Assembly: GCF_030272615.1 (NCBI RefSeq)
Contig: NC_081409.1
Span: 26,049,406 to 26,113,405, forward strand
Direction: 5' to 3'
Origin: Cryptomeria japonica
Taxonomy: Eukaryota > Streptophyta > Pinopsida > Cupressales > Cupressaceae
DNA length: 64,000 bases
Shown: piece by piece, positions 38,401-50,400 of the stretch
Numbering within the stretch: position 1 is the first letter of the stretch
How the letters are laid out: each line of letters starts with the position of its first letter
Translations under genes and position numbers: made by a program
Notes under the pieces: generated by a model
Told to the model about the DNA's origin: nothing
What the model saw: the letters and a program-made list of their open reading frames with translations, nothing else
Database searches by the model: none

Positions 38401-41400
38401 GAAAGTTTTGTTAAAAAATAATATTGTATCCTTGATCCCTAAGAAAGCCAGGAAATGGAAAGATCTCCCAATTCTTGACCTTCTTCTTGGACAGATTGAG
38501 GTATCCCCAGCTGGTTCTGATGTCTTTAAGTCCCTATGGAAAGCTTGGGAACAGGTGAAGCACTTGGTACATATCAAAGTGAATGGCACTATACAGGGGC
38601 ATATTGCCAATAATAGATCAATATGGTGGAGTCTATTTCATAATGGAAAACCATTAGCCACTCTCCAAGGCTTCTCTGCACTAAAATGGCACAATATGGG
38701 TATTAAATATTTTGAGCAGCTATTTGAGAATGGCCAATTGAGATCGTGGGAGGAGCTGAAACTTACCTTCTCTATCCCGACATCCCAGAACAGGACCTAT
38801 AACATTATTAAAATGGCTTTATCTTCTGCTCTTCCCCCCTCTCACCCCCCTCTCCTCCACTCCCCCTTCTCTGCACTTTGTTGGGCCGATGGCACACCTC
38901 TCCCCTCCCTTAAAGCTAAATGCATCTATTCTTCACTTACCGAGGCTGATACCATTTTTCTACACCTTAATAGTTGTTGGGGTCTAAACTGGGAACCAAA
39001 GGATTGGAAAGATAGGTTGTGTAAATTTTGGATGGCCCATAATGAACCAAAAAAACAATTCTTTGGCTAGCGCCTGCTGTTAAATAAACTCCCCATAAAA
39101 GATAAGGAGGGTAATTGCCTAAACTGTAACATATGCAAAGTACCTGAAACTGTGAAACATATATTTTTTGAATGTCATTTTGCAAAAGAAATATGGAGAT
39201 TATTCAGCTTTAGTTTGGAATCTAACTATGTTGAACACATAGATGTTATTCTAGGCTATATCAAGGGCTGTAGGAAAATTGCAAATATCTTTTGGTCTTG
39301 TTTTTCTTTGGAGGTTCTTTGGCTCATTTGGAAGTTTCGTAATGATGACATCTTTAATAATAGCACCAAGCACCTCACTGAGTCTCCTAGGAGACTCATT
39401 ATTTACTCTATCTCTATGCAGGTCACTGTTGTACTTAAGCTGGACTCGGACAAATTTGACAGATGGATCGGGCTACTATTGTTTACATCTGAGAGTTATC
39501 TCACGGATTCACTTGGGAGAGGGATGAACCGGGCAAGGCCGCATTTGAGCAAGCACTAATGGCCTTTATCAGGCACATGGAGCGTAGACAGATACACATG
39601 GAGATCACTCGGGAGGAAGCTGACCTGATTCATGAACACACCTCTCACCCCCACAAACAGGCCATACTTGATGGTTGGGTGGAAGTGTGGTAGGAGGGAA
39701 ACTTGGGGTGGGTTGGATCCCCCCACTGGGAGACAACTCTTCACCGGAATCTGAAATCTTATTTACCTAGTTCTCTAATGTTTTTTTGGTTGCAAATATG
39801 GATATCTAATGTAATCATCTTCTTATAGTGGAGGTGCTTGTTAACTGTATATTTTTGTGCATGCACCTTCCCTTGGTGCCTTGATACTACTGAACTCAGA
39901 TTTTCCTGATGCTATGTACTGTTTATATGATATCTAATCAAAAAAAAACTCTAAAATCCTAGAATCTTTCTGTGAACCACATGATTAGTATATAGATATG
40001 ATAAGCCTTAAACTTGTCTCACAAGTGAATCCTTGTAAATAATTCTATGAAAAAGTAGCATGCTCATAATTTTGGAATACATAACCAATCACAACAAACT
40101 AAGAATGCCAGTAAATCCACATAGTCAACACGGGCTTAAGCCACCTTGCCTTGAGTTCTTGAGTGAATAGGCCACTCAATATCTATACAACTTTGATCTC
40201 ATTTGCAGAAAATGCTCAAATAATTGAAATATATGCTAGTTATGAAAATAGGAAGGAACCAATGTGTTTCCAACTGAAAATAAGGTTTGTGCCAGAGAAT
40301 GAAAATTGCAGCATAGGGAATTCAACATCAAAAGAACTGTCAAAAAAATCAATTTGTAGTACTCTTATTATTCAAAAACAACTATCTCATATCCCAAAGC
40401 ACATTATTAAAATAGCAAAGGCCAACACATACAATTAAATACATTTAATTGATGCATGTTACAGAAATAACTAATAAGCTAAATGATTTGTTCAATTTGT
40501 GTGGTAGCAACTTTTAGGAACTTCAAACCAATTAAATATTGACCATGTTCAATACTAAAGACAGACACAATTCAACTATTTGTATTAAACTAGAGATATA
40601 GTCAACCTGATTGATATCTGCCTAATCAGCAATTATTTTGAGATAGAAAACAACACACAGTTTTCATTTTCTATGGCAAAATATTCAGGGTCATCTAAAT
40701 TCTTTGTTGAATAAAAATCTAAATTTATTTATATGACATCAACATTTTTCTGTAAGTTACTGTGAATGCCAAGGGATTCTTGCAGTTCACAGTTTCAGTG
40801 TTTCTAAAGCATCTCTGTAACATTAACACCTTTGAAACCTGTTGCGAGGACCAATTACTTGCATGCAAATTTGAAAACAGCTCTGATTAGCAGAATCATT
40901 TCGTGCCTAACATAGAGGGCATCAGAAACAGCTGAGGAAAAGGGTTGATACTGACATCAGCCCTCCTCATTCACGTTTTCTTGCAAGAGGTTGTTTGTTC
41001 CTCGTGTTTCATAATCATGTTACCTAGTGGATGTTATCTTCAATCAAGACATGCTGTTGATTTTATTGTAGCTGTGGTTGAAATCCACAAGCGACATTGA
41101 TATCACTAAGGTTTACTTATATTTATATTATTATTATTATGAGATAATATAATTATATTATTATGTGATAATATAATTATATTATAATTATAATGTATAA
41201 TTATTATTATTGGAGTTGAGGAAAAATCAACTCTACAGCTCCCAAAGATCACTTGCATGCAAACCTGTTACTGAAGGAGAGAAGCAAAAAAGCTATAGAG
41301 GCTAGAATTCAAGGATCCAGAAAAGAGGAGTCATATTGATTGTGCAACAAGAATGCAATTCAATAATTACAGTTGTTATGAAAATACAAAGAGAGAATCC

Positions 41401-44400
41401 TTATAAAAGGATACTTGAAACCTTAAAGGTGGAAACTCTAAAGAATTATAAAATTCCTAAGTTTAGCTTAAGCATAGAGTATAATAGATTAATAATTAAA
41501 TAAATAATTATTAGCTAATAAAAGATAACTCTAACACACCCCCCCCCCCCCCCTTAAGATGAACTTAGGGAGTAGCTAAAAAACAACTAAGGACTAAAAA
41601 AGCATGTAAAAAATGTAGGAAAGCAACAATGGGTCCCAACAACTAGGCCTGAGGAGGTACCCAAGTACAATAAAATCTCTGTAAAGTGGAGAAAAAAGAG
41701 ACAACCCTATGGGAACAAAACTCATTTCCAAGAAGAGATGAAAGCTCAAGTGAAGGACTAAGAAGCCTCCAAACAAGAGTGTTCCAAAAGATAGGAACAA
41801 AAAAAGAGCATGAAGAACACCACTGAAGCATGAAATAGCTGCAAAAACTGTCGAAGAGTAAATGTTGATCTGAAGAACCTCCAATGAAGAAACATGACCA
41901 AGTAGAGAAGACTGTAATCTGCATGAGTGCCCTCAAATGACACTACTCGAATCAGATGGCAAACAAGGGCAAACAACTGAACTCGAAGATACAGATGGCA
42001 TGAAACACCAAAGTCTAAAGAGCTAATCAATCAAACCAAGAAAGCATTAAAACAACAGGACAAAACTCCCCATAATGCTGAAAAGGGAGAGGGACAGGTA
42101 CACTGAAAAGAACGGCCAACAAAAAGTGCATGACGAAGAACCAAGAACATCGAAGGTGCAAAGAAAGTACATAGTGTCGTGGAAGGAACACTCACTTGAC
42201 ACACATCATGAGGCTAATGTCGTAGAAGGAACACTCACGTGACAAAGGTAGATGGCAAACAAAAGCAAACATCAACCCCCCCATGGCACTTTATAAGTAG
42301 TGCATGTACAATAAGGCACAAGAGGTGCAAAATCCCAAGTATACAATGCATGGTGGCACTTTATCTTAGTGTGTTTGCATAAAGAAAATGCTTACAAAAA
42401 AATGACTACAATGATCAGAAGGGACATAAGGCCGGAAATACAGAAAGAACAGCCAAAGACGAGACATCTTACTCAAAGAAAGAGATCCGAAGACCTGAAA
42501 CATCCAAGATATTCACCAGAGTGCTGAAAAGCGAAAAATGAATAAAATGTACCTGGAGCAGAATCTGGAAAGAAAACTCATATAACTGGAAAATGCATAG
42601 AACAAGCTTTCTAACGATATAAAGTTTTCAAAAAACGGAGTTCGCATGCTCAAGACATGTCTCCCAGAGTGCAAAAATGAACGTTTGGCTTTAACAGCAA
42701 AAAACACCATCAAAAAAGCAAAATCAAAAATTCAAACCTCCAGATTTGGATAGAACTCGGAAAGAGCTTTCCAATGATATAAGATTTGTCGAAAAACGCC
42801 TCCGTATGCCCAAGATATGGCCAAAAGACTGAAGGTGCTCTGGATGGGCCCAGAAGAGGCCTGAAGGCTGCCTACACAATGCTGACGCCATCGGTCTGCG
42901 AGCATAAATTTGACGGCCGTATGGCCATCACCACGAAAAAAACAATCTGCTTGGAACAACTCGCCGGCAAAAAATCCGATGCCCGGCAAAAAATCCCAAT
43001 CATCAGAAAACGCAAGAGGGGCCGGAAACAGGCCGATGGCTCTTGGGCGGCACGGGAGTGGTGCAAGGGCGGCGGCTAGGCGACGGCCAGTGGGAGCAAC
43101 TGGTGGCCGACCGGCGAGAGCTTGGCGGGCAGCTGGTAGGAGTCTGGCGGCCGACGGGAGGCAAATCCGAGCGGAGGTCACGAGGGGGCCATGCAGGCAA
43201 CGGCAAGGACCACGGCCTGTTGCAGGCCGTACGGACCTACACAGGTCGTTAGCCCCCCCCAAAAAAAACTTTTTTTTTTGTTTTTTCTAAAAAAACAAAA
43301 AGAAACCTTTGTGATGAAAGGGGTTTCAATTTTTTTTCTCGATCTGCGTGCACAAGGCCGTATGGCCTGGGGCCTAAAAAATTGCCTCTGGAACACTTGA
43401 CACCAAAATATATCAAATTTTATATCAAAATTCGTGGAAACGGCCTCCTCAATCCAACAGTGAGGTCCTTTTGGCACCAAAATGTACCAAAAAATCAACT
43501 ACCCCCAAAAATGGAAAAAAACAACTGCACAAACCCCCAAATACACAGATCTAAAGAACAAGGCCCAAAATCTCTCAAGAAGAGAACAAGGGCATGCAGA
43601 TTTGGAGCTCTGATACCATATTGGGGTTGAGGAAAAATCAACTCTACAGCTCCCAAAGATCACTTGCATGCAAACTTGTCACAGAAGAAGAGAAGCAGAA
43701 AAGCTATGGACGCCAGAATTCAGAGATCCAGAAACGAGGAGTCATATTGATTGTGCAACAAGAATGCAATTCAATAATTATAGTTGTTATGAAAATACAA
43801 AGAGAGAATCCTTATAAAAGGATACTCGAAACCCTAAAGGTGAAAACCCTAAAGAATTATAAGATTCCTAAGTTTAGCTTAAGCATAGAGTATAATAGAC
43901 TAATAATTAAATAAATAATTATTAGCTAATAAAAGATTACTCTAACAATTATATTATATTAATAATGTAATAATTGGTACCACTTGGAAGAGTGGCGACC
44001 CTTGGTGTATAGACATCTCTCACATATACATAATGAGATGTGTGATCTCATTCAAAGGAGGATATAACAATATAACAAAAATATGCAGATCAATATAAAT
44101 TAGAGTGCTCGGGAGAGACGAATATATCGTCTATGGTTGGGAGGGCAATAAGAGCTATTGCCCATGGTTAATCGAGCATACTAGAAAAATAACATGGTAT
44201 CAGAGCAGATTCTTTCCTTGTGCCTGCTCTTTAATGACAAGTTGATATCTCATCAGCACGTGAAACTGCCAACCCATCATCATGTGAGCCTCACCATTAT
44301 TTTGCTGAAAAAAACATGAAGTTACAAATCTGGTACAGCAGCGAAGCAGACCTGATTCACCCACCATTGGAGGTGATTTCTCTTGGTGGACTGTTGGCAA

Positions 44401-47400
44401 TTTGACTAGGGTTTAACCCTATTCTTGAGCACCACATTTGGGAGAGATGTTCATGAATGTTTGTTGGTTTTTATGGCAAATTTGACATCACTCTTTGGAG
44501 CAGCAGACAATTCAGACCTGAGTGCATCCTTGGAAAGGATTTCCTTTGCATTTTCAGGAAAAGTAAAGTGGTTGTATCAAAATCAATAAAGAGATAAGTA
44601 TTTCATGGTTGAATAATTTTCATGCAATTACATTAGAGAATCATGTATGCTTCTAGCATTGGTATTTCCCTTCGGGATAGATTAGTTCTATGAACTATTT
44701 GTAATCTCTTTCTGAAATGCTTTCAGGACAGACCAAGAAGCATAAGAGATTGCATTCAAGGAACGAAGAACTCGATAGCTGCTGCCATGAAATTGAGTTG
44801 GTGGCTAGAGACATCTCTTCGAAGAGGAAGAATCAACAGTCAGAGGAAGACTGACATTTCAGCTTCAGAGGGAGCAGCTAAGAGGATGTGCTTTGGTTGA
44901 CATCCGAGGATCTTGGTCATATTGGTTCAGAGGGAGTGGACCATGTCAAGATGCTTTCTCTAGTGATCAATCAAAGGACTATGATTCATGGGATGGAGTC
45001 CCATGGCCTTTATGCTAACTCCTAGGTCATGAATCCTTGAATACACCAAGAGTAATGTAGACTCCAACCTTGTATTTCATCAAAGGTCAAAGTATGTGGA
45101 GATCAAGTATCACTATGTTAGAGACATGGTGGAAAGGTATGCTATTCACTTAAGATACATTAGTACTAATGAGCAGACGGTAGACATTCTCACCAAGCCT
45201 CTCTTTAGAATAAAGTTTGTGTACTTTTGAAGTAAGCTTGGTATGATGGAGACTGAAGTCCTAACTGAGATTAAGTATCAGCATCATTGATTTAGTTACA
45301 TGTTATACTAATGTTTTCTTCTTTCCAAAAGATGTTTAAAGTGTAAACTCTTGATTAATGCATTTCTCTTTAAGGGAGACTTGAGGTGAAAGCCCTTATC
45401 TCCACCCTCTGATGTGGTTCATGGTGGATGTCATGTGCCTAACGCCATGACAATACCACGTGAGAGAGTCCGTGGTGATTTTTCATGTACTAATCTATTT
45501 ACCCTTTGGATGAACCATGGTGAATATCATTGTGAGGTGACAATCTCACAATGATGAACACTTGTGCATCTTACCATCATTGTGAGGTGACGATCTCACA
45601 ATAATGGTTGATATCTCGTGAGGAGATATCTATGGGTATGCCATAATGGTGGATATCATGTGAGGTGATATCTATGGATAAGCCATAATGGTGGATATTA
45701 CATGAGGTGATATCTATGGTGGATATCACGTGAGGTGATATCCGTGGATAAGCCATAATGCTTGATATCATAGTGAGGTGTGACAGTATGATGAAAGAAT
45801 AAGTATCCAGTCAACTACTGAGAGGGGGGGGGGGTGAATCAGTAGATAGAAAAACTGATACTAGCTTCACCAATCTCAAAATCAATCTCTTAAACTAAAC
45901 TTAGAACTATCAATAAAATATCAGTGTCAAGATAAAAACTATAAGATAAACCGGTTGACTGTTACAACAAACTAACAATAAACAACTTCAAACTCATAAA
46001 CATCCAAATGCTTTGTCATATGTCAACAGACTTCATTTCTCAATGCTTTCGATTATCATGACTTATCAAAGTAGTTAAGTAGTTAAGCAAATCAACCATA
46101 AGAACATAACCACATAAACATTCACCACTTGACACAAATATTTTTGACGTGGAAACCCAAATGAGAAAAACCACGATGAGATGAGACTCACAAGATAACT
46201 ATCTGAAGTTCGCCCTATTAGGAGCCTAGCCTATTAAAGCTTTACAAAAGTTTTGTTAGGGACCACCCGGTTAAGGGATTGACTACAATGTCTTGTTAGA
46301 AGCAATACCCTGTAAGGAGTAACCTCGATAGAGGATTTGAAAATCCAAGCTAATGGATCACCTTGTTAGAGGATTTGAATAGCACCAAGCTTGTTAGAGC
46401 TTACCCAGTTAGGGGATTTCAATTTTGCTGTAATTGTTAGAAAACAACAGGAGTTTGTTGATCTATTTGAATAGCAGTACACTTGCTTGTTCAAATCCTT
46501 TTCATGCTCCTATCTGCCTTTACTCAAATTGCAGATACATCATCCGGTTTGACAACCACACACTCAACTAAAACTTTGCCAACTCTGAAACTAAACAACT
46601 CATCAACCTTATAAACAAATCAATTAGGTCAGTAACACAACAAAAATCGAATTCTCTCATAGAGATAACAAACAAGTCAGTTCAAGTATGATCGTTGGAT
46701 TACATAGCAATCTCTGCACATCAATCAAGCAAACCTCAATCGCTCCTTGATCACCGCTTCATCGAACTTAGTAACTCATCACGCGCTTTGCATTACATGC
46801 AACATACTTGCTTATTCTCTAGACAAAAACCGTTACATCAACACGCCAAAATCACTTGAAATTGTCTTCATACAATAATCATACGTGTCATAATCATTAC
46901 CGCTCATCATCAGATCATAAACCAATATAACCAATTCACCAAACTTAATCGGTTAGGGTTTATCAAAAACAACAGGTAGGGTTTACTGGTTACTGGTTCA
47001 ACTCTCCAATATATATCAATACCGGTTCGCTCCACAAATTCTTTCTACCGATTATAGTTTCCTTCACTTAGCTCATCCTACCATTTACAAAACAATATTA
47101 CAACGATATCAACAATATCATTACCGGTTAATTGACATCAATGACAACATAGCATATCATTAATGCAATCTTCATGCAAATGCCAACAATCTCCCCCTTT
47201 GGCATTGATGGCAATACAAATATCAATGCCATTGATTGCTGCTGTGATTGTGAATAAGAATCCTGGTTTACATTACCAAGTATTCAGCATGCTCTCTATG
47301 TCTTAAGCTTGGCACTGGTTCTTCTCCCCATAATCACATAATTCTTCTCCCCCTTTGACAGCAATGCCAAAATGAAAGTAAAACATGTAATGTCAAATTT

Positions 47401-50400
47401 CACTATGTAACATCAACAACCTGCAACTTGATGCTTCCCCTGTGGAACAACTCCACTTTTACACCAATCCTTATGTACAATTCTGCAAGTAGATTCGGGA
47501 CTAATGTAATCTACATCATGCTTAACTGACCTCATGAAGGGGTACAACCCCTAGCTGACTTCTAAGATACTCAAAAGTAGTCTTAGGCAGAGGTTTAGTA
47601 AAGATATCTGCAAGCTGCTCCTTGGTAGAAACATGCTCCAAGATCACATCTTTACTCTACACTTTTTCTCTAAGAAATGATACTTCAATTCAATATGCTT
47701 GGTTCGTGCATGCAAAACAGGGTTCTTGGAAATATTTATGGCACTTGTATTATCACCTAAGATTTTTACAGGTTCTGAAATCTTCATCTTAAAACCTTCC
47801 AAAATGTGCCTCATCCAGATAGCCTAAGTACAATTCAGGTAAGCTGCAACATACTCAGCTTCAGCAGTAGATTGTGAAGTACAACTCTGCTTCTTACTAC
47901 TCCATGAAACAAGTCTTCCTCCAAGAAAAAATGCTCCACCGGTTGCGCTTTTCCTATCATCAACATTTCCTGCCCAATCTGCATTTGTGTACACCTTCAA
48001 GTCAAAATTTCTTCCATATGGATACCATAATCCATAGTCAACAGTACCTTTCAAGTATCTAAAAATCTTCTTGGTTGCTATCAAGATGTATTTCCTTAGG
48101 ATTCTTCTAGAATCTAGCAACTAGCCCAACTGCATGAGCTATATCAAGTCTGCTATGAACAACATAGTGCAATTTTCCAATCATTGACCTGTATTCCTTC
48201 TCATCAACGATTGTGGATTCATCTTCCTTAGACAACTTACAACCTGTAACCATTGGTGTCTCAACTAGTTTACAGTCACTCATACCAAATGTCTTCAAAA
48301 CCTCTTTCACATACTTAAACTGTGTGATGAAAATGCCATTCTTCATTTGATGTATTTGCAAGCCTATGAAAAATTTTATTTCTCCCACTAAAGACATTTC
48401 AAACTCATTTTTCATTTCATCTACAAAATCATTGCTCATGTCATCATTACCTCCAAATATGATATCATCTACAAAAACTTTGCTGACCAGTATTTTATCT
48501 CCTTCACATTTGAGATATATGTTACTATCATCACTGGTTCTCAGAAAGCCTATCTTCATCAGATGTGTATGAAGCCTTTCATACCATGCTCTTGGTGTTT
48601 GCTTTAATTCATATAAAGCCTTATGCAATCTACATACCATTCTTTCTCATCAATCAAAGCATAACCATATAGCTGCTCAATGTATACTTCTTCTAGTATC
48701 CCATTCAAAAATGTTGACTTAACATCCATCTGGTATACCTTGAATTTCATATGTGTTGCAAATGCAAGTAAAGTTCTGACACCTTCCAGTCTTGCCACTG
48801 GTGCAAAAGTCTCACCATAATCTTCTCCTTCCTCTTGCGCATTACCTTTGAAAACCAACCTAGCTTTGTTGTGAACTACGACACCATCTTCATTCAACTT
48901 GTTCCTAAATACCCACTTAGTACCTATTACATTTTTATTTACCGGTCGGGGTACTAAGGTCCATGTGTTGTTCTTCTCAATTTGATCTAATTCCTCCTCC
49001 ATCACTTTAACCCAATGATCATCACCAAATGCTTCCTTAGCAGTTCTTGGTTCAATAGTAGAGATCATGCAGGAATTCTCTCTGATTCTTCTTCTGGTTA
49101 GTACTCCAGCATCCTTATCTCCAATAATCTGTTCAAGATTGTGATTCAGTCTCACATATCTTGGAATAGCATGATCATTATCTTCAGGTTCAACTTCTTC
49201 ATTATCATCATTTTTTTTCTGAATTTATCTATTCAGGTTGAACTGGTACACCAATATTTGCTCTGCCGGTTTCAGATTTCACAGTTTCTGGTTCCTAAAA
49301 CAAAATGCAAGGATCTTCATCCTTTTTCTCCAAACCGGTTTCCTCTGAGACTTCAAGATATTCATCCACTCGAACATCAGCACTCTCAATAATTCTCTGT
49401 GTCCGGTTGTTCAAACACTTGTAGGCCTTACTCTTGTTGGAATAGCTAAGAAATATACCTTCATCACTTTTAGCCTCAAATTTGCTAACATAATCACCTA
49501 TCTTAATAAAACATTTGCTACCAAATATCTTGAAATAACTAACATCAGGCGATCTTCCATACCAGTGTTCATAAGGAGTCTTGTCCTTACCTCTCTTTAC
49601 CAGAATCCGGTTCATAGTGTAGACAGTTGTGCTGACAGCTTCTCTCCAAAAAGTTTTTGCAACACCTCCTTGTATCAACATCGTCCTAGCAGCTTCAACA
49701 ACTGACTAGTTGTTTCTCTTTGTGATAACATTCTGTTGTGGTGTCCTCGGTGCAGAAAGTTGCCATTTGATACCATTTTTTTCACAATACCTAGTGAATT
49801 CCTCATAAGTAAATTCACCGCCTTGATCTGTCCTCAGACACTTTATCTTCTTACCACTCTCCTTCTCAACTAAGACCTTGAATGCCTTGAACTTACTAAA
49901 AGCTTCAGTCTTATCCTTGAAGAATGTGACCCACATCATCCTTGAGCAATCATCAGTGAAGATCATAAAATATCTGTCACCTTGAATACTTTTTGTCCTT
50001 ATTGGTCCACAAAGATCTGTATGAACCAAATCTAACAAATGTTTCGCTGAAAAAGATTTGCTCTTGAAAGTTGAGGATGTCATCTTTCCCAACTGATGTT
50101 CTTTACATAAAGCATTAACCGGTTTGTCCAACTGAGGCAAACCTCTCACTGTCTTGGACTTACTCACTTTAACAATGTTATCAAAGTTTATATGACAAAA
50201 TCTCCTATGCCAAAGCCAACTATCATCTATCTTTGCAATTAAACAGTTGCTAACTTTAGGATTAAGGTGAAATAGGTAACCTTTAGTTTGTTTCTCGGTT
50301 GCAATCAGTTCACCTTTGCTGCCATAGATTTTGCACATACCGTTCTTAAACTCCAATGGGTATCCTCTGTCATTGAGTTGTGCCACACTCAAAAGATTGT

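Larger units (their letters stand above)
33565..39945 (+). mobile_element. L1-type LINE, near full length, 16 bp target-site duplication
   Basis: The 6.4 kb element is flanked by aaactctaaaatccta at 33549-33564 and 39946-39961 and ends in an A-run, the signature of target-primed reverse transcription. It carries a long ORF1 and an ORF2 with endonuclease, RT and C-terminal zinc/RNase region. ORF2 has about two frameshifts (near 36170-36195 and near 38225-38270) and in-frame stops near 36570-36590, at 38037-38039 and at 39068-39070. The perfect duplication and intact ORF1 suggest moderate age. Confidence 0.92.
41208..43947 (-). mobile_element. Non-autonomous LTR retrotransposon nested in an LTR
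   Basis: The 2,740 bp element has 329 bp LTRs at 41208-41536 and 43619-43947 (about 94% alike by eye) and an exact attat duplication at 41203-41207 and 43948-43952. The primer-binding complement gctctgatacca is at 43607-43618 and a long C-run (polypurine complement) follows the left LTR. The 2.1 kb interior shows no gag or pol; it contains a GC-rich leader at 42820-43260. It probably relied on proteins of another copia element (inference). Confidence 0.88.
41055..44194 (+). repeat. 5' LTR of the outer copia element, interrupted
   Basis: About 395 bp of LTR split by the 2,740 bp nested element, with attat duplicated at the split. It ends at aaataaca directly before the primer-binding site. 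Confidence 0.85.

Noticed and set aside
42732-43290. Frames of 100-176 codons on both strands
   Set aside because: Same situation in the leader of the non-autonomous LTR element; no conserved motif and all frames open together.
45400-45780. CRISPR-like array of short palindromic repeats
   Set aside because: No constant repeat with unique spacers, eukaryotic context, and location inside an LTR element; better described as clustered hairpins.
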